Assembly (NCBI GenBank): GCA_900239685.1
Contig: OENT01000036.1
Coordinates: forward strand, 124,001-188,000
DNA length: 64,000 nt
Direction of reading: 5' to 3'
Origin: Rotaria macrura
Taxonomy: Eukaryota > Rotifera > Eurotatoria > Philodinida > Philodinidae
Shown in pieces: positions 1-12,800 of the stretch. Under the pieces are notes generated by a model. It was not told the origin of the DNA and ran no database searches. It saw only the letters and a program-made list of their open reading frames with translations. Position 1 is the first letter of the stretch. Every line of letters begins with the position of its first letter. Both the position numbers and the translations under genes were made by a program.

Positions 1-640
1 ATATATGCACTCACACTGTCAAGTACTCTCATGTTGTTGCAAATGTCTAGAAAAATGGAATCGTAACTGTATCGATATCAAAATTAATTTTTATCTTTAA
101 ATTGAAAAGGTTCACATTGCTCATTAATTATGGAATGTGCAACTGCTACTAATTCTCTATAGATATAAAAGATGAAGTCAATAGTGTAATCGACAACGGG
201 CAGATTCGGTTGGTAGATGCAAAGAAGAAATTCGAACCAATAAATATGAACGTTGTATAGTTTCCTGCTCTTACAAAGTCGGTGTAGGGTCGAATACAGT
301 TTGCCAGAATTAACAAAGTTCATTGAATGATAAACAAAATCAACATGATGAAAAGTAAATAACTATGCTGTTGATTCGTATCAATGCTGTTCTAGATACT
401 TCACATCAAATGAAAAGTGAAATGGGCACTCAAATCCTAAGCATTGGCATGTTAGAAAAAAGATCAACACTATTCAAACAAGATACCCTATAGTTTTAGC
501 AAATCTTGTGCAACAAATCATTAATGTTAATATAGAAGGGAAAATGAAGGAACATCAACTATACAATATAATTCATTCAATAGCTAGATAAATTTAAAGA
601 TAATTTTTTAACAAAATTTGATATGACCTATGCTGAATAT
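1..640. other. No gene seen; flank of the decayed retrotransposon
   Basis: AT-rich sequence broken by stops in all frames. I recognise no protein family here. The stretch may belong to the same decayed non-LTR element that becomes recognisable from about position 1200, for example its first ORF or 5' untranslated region, but nothing in the sequence proves it. Confidence 0.4.
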
Positions 641-3600
641 TAACAAACATCAGCGTCGCCATTCCGACAACCAAACATCAACAACCTCAAAAAAACTTTG
701 AAAAAATACAGCATGTCCATCTACCCATAGAAACAATCAAGCGATGGACTAAGGACAGTCAATGGTTGATTATCAGTGATTCATAGTAACCTTTCTTCAT
801 TATCCTTGGACGTCATTGGAACTTCCTTCTCTCCATATCCCACTACCTTCCATGTATTCTGTATCTTATTTTGATGTAAAAGATGCTTTGATTCAAAAAG
901 TCATTGGTTGCAATTTTTCTTCTAACCTATGGTACAGTATATTACCCCGATTATGAGTGAATGGTACTCAGGTGTCACTCTTAAAGACGTTCTGAGCTTA
1001 CGGGAGATATAAATCTACCGATCTATTTGCCAACGATTCAACTTCATATTCTCACTTGCAGCATACAAGGCTGAAGAACAAAACACTTAAATTTATAGAA
1101 CTATTTTTTTTCCATAGAGACATCTCCGTATGATATACAAGGAGGTAGTAGAAATGCGGAACGATTTTAAGATATTCTATTTTAATATCTTTTATCAGTA
1201 TAAGGTACCTGCATCAAAGAAGGAATCATAGGAGGAGTTGGAAATCATCTGAAAATATTACGGATCGGTGTAACCATAGATAATAAGATAATAGTGGATG
1301 ACGATGGATTTTCTGAACAGATTAGAATTATCGGTATGTATTGGCCATAGCGCCAAAATGTTAACCTAGATTTTAGATGAATTAACACCATTCATAACAG
1401 AAAAGAACTATTTTGATATGTAACCTATAATACCACGGTACAAGAGTTACAGAACCGTTTGACTTATGTCATAGGAAAGCATTTAAAAATCGAAAACAAC
1501 AGTCTTCTTTTCATATCCGAAGCAACGAATTTTTCACAGCGGTCTGCTACACTTATTGATCACCGTTTCACTAACGTAGTTGATGCAAAACCAGAAACCC
1601 TGCACTAACAGAATCAAATGATTATTGTCTTATATAATTCGAGAGCAAGCATATAGATTTTCAGACAAATGAACAATTTGTCATGGTGAATCAGACAGTT
1701 TTCAACATAGTGCTAACGTTGCTAATAGAATTCGGAATATATGAATTAGCAAAGCAAAAGGCAGATAGCAGTAAAAGTCAGATTTATGCACTAGTTGATT
1801 GCTGCACTAAAGAAGAGAGTGACAATTTGAAAAAAAAACACAACTAAATCCCATACTAGAATAATATTAAAAATAATGACGAGACAAATCAACAATGAGA
1901 TTAATTAATATAAGACTGAGCGATGGAGGTCATTCCGTCAGACATTACATACTGCTTACGATAATAAAGGAATCATTTTTTGATGTCATTTATCGAAAAT
2001 ATTCACAACTAATACGTTGCACATACTAAAAGTAATGGCTATACTGATTACTCTGTCTGACCATCACGAAATAATTCAACTGTTATATAATTTTTCGAAG
2101 CACTATGTGATAGCTGCAGTCTTATAGAATATTATAAGAATCCTCACGACTGAAAAATCCTTGATTATGGACCTAGAATAACTGAAGATAAGAAAATCAC
2201 AATCGGGTTACGAGAAATTATAAAATGCATTAAGAAGTCAAGGAAGAAATACTTATCCGCACACGATATTCTATCGAATCACATAATCCAATGATGTGAA
2301 CTAACCTATAGGCATGGGTTAGCAGAATAGTTTAATACTTGAATACAAGTATACGGGTACCCAGATTTTTGAAAACATACAAAGATAGTGTAACACTAAA
2401 AAGACGAAAAGTAGATGTCCTACGCACCGATCAGATGAGATCAATATCTTTTCTGCCCACGCACTCAAATATATTTGAAAATTTAACGTGCCTAATAATT
2501 AAAAAGACAGTTTAACATACTAGAGCCCTTAGTATACGTCAAGAAATTAATAAACAGCATAGCTGCAGACGTGCTGACGCCAATATTGTATGTGAGTTAT
2601 TGAAAGGCATACAATATAGTGTTGAATGTCTGATTATTAGAGACGTTTCATCGACTGGGAATATCACCAACACTCCTGAAAATGACGTGTTTCTGTGAGT
2701 GGACCATAAAAGGGCATACCGCTTTCGTGAAGCGAGCGTACCACATAAGTATAGGGCTACCTCAACGAAGTACTTTAAATCTATATGTATTTTGCATATA
2801 TCATTGCGATTTAATTCATGATTTAGGTGCTCACGCAGGACAACTATTTGCTGATGACCTTATTTTACGAATACGGACGCCGTTTACCAAATCATTACTT
2901 TTAGCTATGGAATATCTAGGAAAATAAAGCGTTAATGTGTTCAATAAAATAGCAGAACATGCAACAAAATCGAAAAAAAACCTATAAATATACAAACAGC
3001 AGCTGGTCGAATTTTCTATACTCAATCAGAGCTTTCACATATCAGGGCTTCAATGGAAGGTCAAAAACTAGTAATGATGAACACATTCAAATCATTGAGC
3101 TCCATATGGTCTAATAAGTGTTACTTAAACCAATTCTTGAGTGCAATCTTGAAAAAAGGACAAAACTGCACTAGAAACAAGGAGGCATGTGAAGTTCAGT
3201 GAACGGTCGACGACAATGCTTGTTTTTTTGGATATATGTTTTCCCTAAATTAGCCCGGATCTTTCATGTCAATCTTCTGTTTCCAAAGGCTCGACAAGAA
3301 ACAAGAAACAGAAAGTTTCGAGTTGCCCATAGAATTCTACACAGATACCCATCGGTATCGGTCAATGATCTTTAAACAATGACACAGAAGAACTCACTTG
3401 GAGTATGCATACAACATTGCATAAAAAAGAAACGGCTAGAAAACATATATAAATCAGATCTAGACTGTTCACCCTTCATTCATGACACATCTACTGGAAT
3501 GACATTAAGAAAATACGAGAAAGACTCACTAGGTCATTTCTTCAGAGAAAAGAGCGACTTAAAAATTCATTGCGAGATATAATACACTCTTCGTAAGATG
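640..3600 (+). mobile_element. Decayed non-LTR (LINE) retrotransposon, endonuclease and reverse transcriptase remnants
   Basis: Frame-shifted, stop-riddled remains of a LINE polyprotein read on the plus strand. Around 1310-1600 the frames resemble an apurinic-type endonuclease (an IRIIGMYWP-like strand, then ENNSLLFI, TNFSQRS and IDHRFTN segments). Around 2640-3040 the palm of a reverse transcriptase is clear: FHRLGIS, then GLPQRSTL in place of the usual GxPQGSxLSP, an FCIYHCDLI stretch, and the catalytic FADDL near 2850-2865. A thumb-like C-terminal stretch (FRVAHRILHRYPS) lies near 3310-3360. The order endonuclease, RT, C-terminal region fits Jockey/CR1/I-type elements. Many stops and frame changes make it inactive. 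The exact ends, target-site duplication and clade cannot be fixed by eye. Confidence 0.75.
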
Positions 3601-3881
3601 GATACATTTTGTGCAATAAAATAATTTATCATCAAATTTTTGCCTCCTCCTACTCCTCCTCCCTCCCCACTCATCTTCCTGGAGGAATCTTTTACTGAAG
3701 TGAGTGCGTCAGACGTAAATCTGTTTGAGTGAAAGAAAAACTCCACCTATGGCTATTTGTTTTAATGCATCTTATTCTTGTTATTGTAGCTAATATTTAA
3801 CCTATAACTCCCATGTAAGCACTTCGGTGTTACACAATAAACAAGCAAAATAAAGAATAACAGAAATAGAACAAAAATGAA
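3600..3881. other. Spacer between LINE remnant and NACHT-WD40 gene end
   Basis: Contains a short C/T-rich tract (about 3645-3680). It should hold the 3' untranslated region of the minus-strand NACHT-WD40 gene. I found no canonical AATAAA on the minus strand close to the stop. Confidence 0.4.
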
Positions 3882-6800
3882 TTATATACCGTCTTTGAAT
3901 GACCAAATATTAGCCTGGCCGTCTTTGTCGCCGGTTAGAACATGTTTCCCATCTTCGCTAATTGCAACAGCTGTTATTGGCTGTTCATGTTCAACAAGAA
4001 CCTTGAAAAAGCGAAAAAGATTATAGTTCACTAAATGGTGTTTTCTAATTTCCTGACTTGTGTTAATTTGCCCGATGGTAATTCCCATATTTTACAACTA
4101 CAATCTTCGCCACCTGTAATCAAAAACAGTGCATCAGTTCGAAATGCCATACAAGTTATTTTTCCTTCTGTATGATCGATTGAACGAACAACACGTGCAT
4201 CGTCCAATGACCAAAGTTTTAAACTAAATTTTGTTTTAAACAGACAAAAAAGCTCATGAATGAAAAAAAAACAACAAATGCATATTTCATTTACACATTA
4301 TCTCCGTTTCCTGATACAACGTATTTTCCATCGGGAGAAACACCGAGCATTTTACATGGTACATTATACTGAAAACAGATAGAAAGAAAATAACACGTAT
4401 GAAATCATCATTCTTAAATTTCAATTTTACTGAATCAATAAGTTCGCCTGTATTTGCCCACCATGTCTTTATATAATTTTGTTCATCACTTGACAGAATC
4501 TTTCGATTGTCTTCTAATATACGTACATGTGATATTGGAGCTGTATGTTCCTAGTGAAAGACAACAAGAGGGTTCTTTTATTCTGGAACAAAAATTTCAT
4601 CGATGATACTATTCTTACAGTGAATTCGGCAACGATTTCTCCCATTTCATTATCGTAAACTTTAACTGTTGTATCTTTTGATCCTGATAATGAAAATAGA
4701 TATGAATGAGAGAGTGCAACTTGTGTCACCGGTCCACGATGATCAGTAATATGTGCAGTAAATTCTCCATCAACTAAATTAAACAATCGAACACTACCAG
4801 CTGCACAACCAGCGATTGCAGCATCGCCTTCACGTGATATTGATAATGATGTTATAAAATCAGTCGATGATAGTGGATCATTTGTTAGAAAACCAGTAAA
4901 TTGCTGTTTTATATTTAAAACACGTATTGTATTCTAGGCAAAAGATGTATCAATACTTATTTTAGAATTGAATAGAACATAGGATATACTTCAGATGCTG
5001 AAAAAAGAAAACAATCATCGACCGACATGTAGAGATCATTGACGGCTGAATCGTGTTCTTTTATTGATTGCAGTAGTGCACGTGAACGTAAATTATAAAC
5101 ATAAATATATCCATTACTACAACCAACATAACAACAGATTGAATCGTTTGACACTGAAAGACTGGTTACACTTGATGAATGTCCTTCAAGATTATGAATA
5201 TCACTACCAGTAACAAGTGACTTAACCTGAATCATTGCATTCTCACATGAAGTGATTATGAATGTATCATCTGATGATATAATCATATGTGTTATGGGCG
5301 AGCCAATATTATCGATGATGTCAAGTAGTTGCATACCGCGAAATGTCCACCGTTTAATAGTTTGATCTCGTGAAGCTAAAATAAGACGATTGTAATGATG
5401 ACATTGAAGTTATGCTACTTCGATTAAATGAAGAAAGATTTCAAGTGTTCACCGAGTATTGTATATGATAGCAGTGCTTCGCTTGCTAATCCGACTCAGC
5501 ATTCTAAAATTCGTTCTAATCCATTGAAAATCATTCAGAAACAATAGTCTTCTATAGGTTACGTAAAATCATGAAATACTTTTTTCTCATTAATTAGTAT
5601 GCATCATTAGTAACATATCATTTTGTGAATGTTGAATATCATCAAATCTTACTTTTCACATTGGGACCAAAATGAGAGGACTCTTTATTATTGTGGCGAA
5701 GTCATTTCTGTATGAGTGGTGTATTATGAGTAAAGATAACTTGCCTTCCTAGTAAATTCTTTTATGCTTAGAAGACTAGAAATTCTTATTCGTTTGTCAA
5801 ATGACACAAATCAAAATAAGTCTCATGTAATCAAACAAACATTTTCAATCGTAGGATTCTTTGTAGATGCTAGCATCGTTACTTGATAGAAAGTGTTGAA
5901 AATAATTGTTTTAGTCGAACTATTTTTTCCCATGTAATAGATCTAGTTGAACATTTTCATAATAGATGGACTCCATTCCTGAGTGTTCATCGTGACGTTC
6001 TCCTATCCAACTTTTTTCTTTATATAGCTTGGAGTATCAACACTTAGAGAATAAATTCATGTTGAGTTCTCCGTGATATGACTCATATTCAGTTTCAATA
6101 AATAGATAACAAACCTGAAACTAGTAAAGCATCATCTTGTGTAAGTGCCACAGCTATTACAGCATCTGCATGTTGTTCAATCGAATGTTCAATTTCACCT
6201 GTTTCAAGGTGACAGACAATAATTAAACGATCACGTGAACCAATGACAATTTGTTCACTATTATGTGATATTGCCATACAAAGTAATTCATCTTGATGAA
6301 TTCTAAATACAAGCAATCATTCAATGTTTTCATCGTTTTCATTTATGTTTTTTCTTAAATGCTTCATTTTTACTTATAAGTATTTTCTAGTTCACCGGTA
6401 TTCAAATTGAAGAATTTTAGTGTATGATCACTTGATGATGAGACTAAATATTTACTATTGTGCGTTATTTGAATACATGTTATCAACGATGTATGTCCTA
6501 AATGAAATAGAAAAATAATTCGATCAAAGTTCTCTTCGTTTCATAGAAGAATACCAATGAATTTTTTAACAAGCTTTTTCGATGGTATATGATACATGGC
6601 TATTTCATTTGAGCGTGTTGTACAAAATATATGTTGATTATATGTTGTTGCAACAATCTTAAATGCTCCATCAGTACATGGCAATGTCGTGATAATCATC
6701 GGCGGTATTGCCGATATCCATGATGATAACGGAACAAATACAGGTAAACTACATGATTCACACCAATTATGTGCTTGAACATATAACGATTCAATATGGT

Positions 6801-9800
6801 CGTTGTAATGATTTTTTAAATTTCTTAAACGTAATATTAATTCACCAGCAAGTAATATTGGATTATTAGAAACAGTACTAACGATGAGTTTCAATATTGT
6901 TTGCACAATAAGTACATCAGCATCGAGAATATTACTGCAAATAATATCGATTTCCCATAACAACTGTTCAATAGATAAACCGTGAATTTTAGCAAGTAGA
7001 TATTCAAACGAACATAGTGTATATTCTTTTAAACGGTCAATATCACCTACAACATTTCAGAGAATTTGAAACATAGATATACTATCAAGACTAGATGAAA
7101 TACCCGAATGCATTAATTGATACCATAATTCACATAAGCGCCTATAATTATAGGCTGTTTCGGAATAGAGAAGCGGCTGTTGTAAAATAAAACGGCGACC
7201 ATGATCACCTCTAAAATTTGATTGTTTCTCTTTTTTTTTAATTATTTTTCACAATCATTTTCTTCGAAATTCAGATAGGAGGAAAATACTTCAGTATACT
7301 ATAGTTTATGTATGAAGCAATAATATTAAAAATTTTGTACATTAACAAAGATAATAATTAAAACTGTATAGGTTCGAGTTCGGTTCTGGTTATGAAGAAA
7401 ATATTATTTTTAAGGATTTCTTATTTTTTGGAAGATCAAGCTGACATATTCAATAGATAGTCTTAGACATATTGTCTTATGATCGTTTGCAATACAGGAC
7501 CGAATACTGTTTTCTATAGACGAAATGAAATCAAACAATGATTAATATCTGACGTTTTTGTCATGTTTATAATTCAAATTATGATCATCTATATATATAT
7601 ATATATTAAGAAGACATCTATATATACAGTATTGAAAAGTCTATTCATGACCAATACATGACATTAATTTATTTGAATCAAATATTATTTTAATTATTTG
7701 TCAAGAAATCTTCTAATCGTCTCTATAAGTCTTATGAAGTCTTCATTTTCAGTTATTTTACATTAGCTAAATGATGATGATACACATAAATATCTCAATC
7801 GAAATCTCGAAAATTGTGAATGTGTTGATAAAAGTTTATCCTAGATAATTTTCATACTATGATAGTAGAAATTCAGATGACTTGTTGAGAATCATATTCT
7901 TCAACGTTCCTGCCAATTGTGTGCGCAGTAGCAGGTAATCAAGGAAGTGTTGATCCTTGAGAGATATCTAATGAAGGAAATTCTTTCAATGATTAATTAG
8001 TTTTTAGAATTATGTACGAGATTTATGTCGCGTGGAGACAACTTATGAATACTTGAATAGGAACTTATATGTGTAATTTATTGCTGTGTAAATAGTGCAA
8101 CTTTATTTATTTATTTTTCATAGAAGTTCTCTAAATGTTTCCTATTCCAAATTCTTGACCTCTCTCATTAATTTCTTTGTAGCAATAGGAATATAAAATA
8201 TCTTGCTGTGCTGAATCCATAAAAAACGTTTGTTTTTATAGTAGTTATATTTCAATACAGAATGAATATCAAGTCGCAAAATAAATACCGAAAACAATTC
8301 GTATTAAGATCTGTTTTTAGGCAATGTATCAAATTTACCATAAGTTCTATTTTTGTTTAATGATCCTGAAACAAATTGCAACGTACATGTCGACACCTAT
8401 CATTTCAGAGTCAACGTCTTTTGAAAATTGTTGTAAGACCCGAAAAGATTTTACGAGACTCTCATGTGTCATCTATCTGTGTATGAGATGCGTCATCTTT
8501 GCTGAAAAGCGAATTGTTAGTCGAGACATTTTTTTGTGTCAGTTATAGTTTCACTTATGTTTGAAAAATGTTGATATCTCGTACAGTGTTTGGGGAAACG
8601 TTCTCTTGCACTGATACTCTTTTCCAACTGTGACATTGATTCAATGTGCAAAAACATAAACACATGTACCATTACGATTAACCAACGAAAGTCGGTCATG
8701 AATGTTGAACGTGGGTAAGAATTTCAAGACATTAAGACCGTGGTTTTAATGAGAGTGACATCTAAGGACGTATACTTCTTCTATGTTGTTAGGCATACTA
8801 GAATATTTCAAGAGTTCATTAATACAATGAAAAATGTGTCGAACATGGATTTTATTTGTAATTATCTCGTCAATAACCTCTTCCGTTTTGTAATAAGCAC
8901 AAGTCTTACTAAGAATAAACGAAATGAATGAAAACTAATTCTCTTCCTTTCTATTAGAGGCAAAATTAGTATTTATTTGATTTGCGTTTTACATTATTTG
9001 GAAAACAATCCTCATATGAAGATTGATGACTAGGCAATCTTAGTTGTCGTTTATATGAAAAAGATTTTAAAAGACAAGAAAACATTTTCTGTTGTTCATA
9101 CCTGATTTGAATATTTCGATTCATATCCACTAATGGCTTTGATTCAATAAATGCTTCAAGAAAATAATTTGATATATCTCGATGTGCAAAACGAATATCT
9201 TCGACTTTTTTTAAATATTTTTGTTTCATATGTCGTCGAATAAACGTATGACTCCAAGAAATGACCATTTTTAAATCAAAATATTTTACAGATAAAAGTG
9301 AACCTAAACAAATAATTACTAATATGCACATAGATATTCATGAAACACCACTTAGTACCTAATGTATGCTTAACAGCAATCCATAATGATGGTGGAAAAC
9401 GTAGATATTGCGGTAAATCTCTTTGAAAATATTCCAAGAAGAAATCATTGTTACATGATAATATATCAAGTAGTTCAAGTTCATGTATTGCTGATTGTGA
9501 TGAACTTATGTAGTTAAATATGAGAGCACAAGTTTTTGAACCGAATTTTCTTTCACAATGATCTTTGAAAATAAATAAAACAAGGCTTTATGCTTTTTTT
9601 TTCTTCTTGTTTATCATAAAATAAAAAGATCTCCTACCAATATAGACATTGATTATTTCTTCCATATTTAATTCTGTAAGATCTAATTTTTTCTTCTTTT
9701 GTGATAAATAACTAAAATAACTTTCATTTAAAACAAGACGAAGAAGAAAAAATATTTGTGGTTGTTTATCTAATTGTTGATATATACATTTTGAAAGAGC

Positions 9801-12800
9801 TTGTAATACGGAATCTGTTACATTTCGTTTAATTAAATTTAATTCAGATTTAATGTATAAAGTTAAATCTGAGATGTTAATAGTTTCTGTTGTCAAAGGT
9901 AATTCGATAATAGATTCATCTTTTTCGATTTGTTCGATTGTTTGACGAATTTGATTATCGCTATGAGGAGATGAATGAATATTTCGACTGACAGATAATA
10001 TAACATAAACCTAAAATAAAATTTTAACTTTTCTTAGTATATTTAATTATTTATTTATTTGTTTGTACATGTTTTTTTTCATACAAGCAAGGAGAAAATA
10101 TCCTATTCATCAACGGACAAGGAGAAGATAAAACCTTGAAGCACTTCAAAATTTTAATCAGAAAAAAAATGATCCGTTTAAGATTAAAAATTGTGACGCA
10201 TTCATTATCTCTTATAATCTAAAAATTCCTCATAGATCTTGAGGCTTTGAATAGCCTTTTATATGTCAAACGAGGGAAAATATGTAGAGATGATACTAAA
10301 AAATCTTCGTAGCGTTTCGAAGATTCATTAGGAGACAGTGATGACAGTTGTCTTTCACAATATCTCTCTTAAGTTCATCATTAGTTTCTTCATTGTCAAA
10401 GCTAAGGATTTTCTTATGTCATGATATTAGCAAGCTCAGTTACCTATCGTGTGATAGTAATGTTACATGATGAACTCACAATATTGATGTACTAGTGAAT
10501 TACTTTTCTTTTAAGTTATATATGAATTATATTCACTAAACTTAGGCGGTTGTTATTAGATGAAAAAAGCGAAACTTCTCATATAACATAGTTAGATGGT
10601 GATAAACCAATCATTTGATATATATGAGCAAAAAAATGTGATATGCTCTATATTATTTCGATAGTTTCTATTATAGAACAATCAAATATGCAGTTTTGAT
10701 ATACACGATTATGTTTCTTAATTAAGATGAAATGTAAGATGTTGGAATCATGTCGGAACTATTTGCCTAAATCCGACACCTCAAACAAATTATAAGATCT
10801 TCTTCTTTTATCTATTAAATCCTACGGAAGATTAGTATGTCAGTGATAACAAAAATATAGGATATTTTATGATTACAAAGTACAAGAAAACGAATCGAAC
10901 ATATAAATCTATGCTTATATATACTTTAGGTGGAAGTGATTGAAGTAATGTTTGATAATAAAGAATGGATGATGTGAATTGACTTGGTGATGTTGCTTCT
11001 TCGATGCCATCAATCATAATTACAATGGGTTTTTGATTGAGCGATAAACTTTTTAACATCGATTGATAATAATCAGTATGTTTGTATTTTGAATCAGCCA
11101 TGAATGTTGGTAAATTTTGTAATGCTTTCATTTGTGTACATATTGAAGTAAATATTTCTGTTATGTTTCGTGATCTTAATGTTAAATTGAAGTATCGAAT
11201 AATACATTGAGCATTTTTTCCTAATATATTTAAAAGATAGTGAACTAATTTTGTACATAGTAGTGTTTTTCCTGATGCACGACCACCAACAATAATTAAT
11301 GGATGATGTTCAGCTGTATTTGCTAATGAAAGCCATTGTTTAATAGATCGATTATTTTCAATGAAATTCTCAAAACCTAAACAAGTATTTGATGATATTT
11401 TCAAATAATATGATAAATGTACAAGCGTTTCATTATATAACATTTTTTCATTTAATTTCAAATGATGCGATATCGATAAATCAATATGACGTTCACATAA
11501 AGATTTTATACGAAGAAATATAGCTGCATTCAATGTACGTAAATAACGTTGATAATCTGTATCATCTGATTGATAATCTCCATTATCTTTCCATGATAAA
11601 TTAAATATAATACGATTGTCTTCAATTTTTAAATTATTATCATCACCATCAATTGTTGATAGTTTATGTACTACCGATTCACGAAAACGTTTCAATTTTT
11701 CTTGACGATTTTTATCCAAACGATTACTTCCAGCAAGTAAATCGATATAGGCGTCATTACCTTTACTTTTTTCAGTTAAACCTAAGAAATAAAAGAATGC
11801 TAAGATGAGTATTTGAGATTTATTTATTTTTCTTCGTAATTTTGTATATTTTTAAAAACGACAAAAGAAAACTCCATTCGATGAAAATCACTGCAGTTCA
11901 TGGAAAGTACCTAATGACAATAGTATTTACAAAAAAACGTAGAAGAGAATTGGAATAATCTATAGGGAATATTTCAATTAACTGAAATATGGTGTTGTTG
12001 TTTTGATTTGTTTCGAAGTAATCGCATCTTGAATCTTCCCGTAGAACGAGCTGAAGTAAGAGTAAAAGGAATTTTTACGAAGACTTCTCTGCCTCATTGA
12101 TAACTCTATCATTATTTGATAACTTCCATACAGAATTCTCAATGAACTTAGTTTAATTCATCGTGATTGTCGAAAGATTGTTTTCCTTGTGTATAAAATT
12201 GATAGTAGATAAATCAAAGGCATACGAAAATAAATACTACGCCTAGTTTTAGGCATCGACAGTTCGTCAATACAACATTTAGTGGCAATTCTCGCATCAC
12301 ATAACTAACTTCTGTTTTTCGATATTAAATCGAATAGTGGAGAAAATTCTGATAGTTTAACTACATAAATCACACGTAGTAGTCTTGTAATCGTCATGCG
12401 CAAAAATCAAGATAGGCCTTGCGTCATTTCTGTGTTTATGTACCAACAACTTTGAGGACTGGGCTCATTAGGAGACTTTGAAAACTTTTGAGTATACAGA
12501 TATTTGATGAATAGAGGAAAAGTTTTTTTTATGAAATATAAATTACTGCTTATTTCCCGACGGGAAACATGAGCATCAATAAGGCAAGAAATACCTTCAT
12601 CCCTTTCACAATTACTCATTTCATCTGATAAGATTAAAAATGACTATCTTATTCAGCCGTCAATGCTGTATGAGTGGGCATCCCACTTATTTTTCATATT
12701 CTTTAGTTTCACTAAAAGAACAACATTCTTCAAAGAACATAGAAAAAGCAAAGTTTTTTTTTCTTTTTTTTTTCTGTTGAAAGGACGCTTTTGTTATCAA

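Noticed and set aside
84..323. Minus-strand open frame of 79 codons
   Set aside because: No family resemblance and no splice context; it lies in decayed repeat-like sequence.
2682..2927. Plus-strand open frame with FADDL as a live gene
   Set aside because: It is a fragment of the dead LINE reverse transcriptase; frames before and after are broken.
8324..8931. Open frames in the 1.8-kb intron of the STAND gene
   Set aside because: No domain, ordinary for AT-rich DNA, inside a well supported intron.
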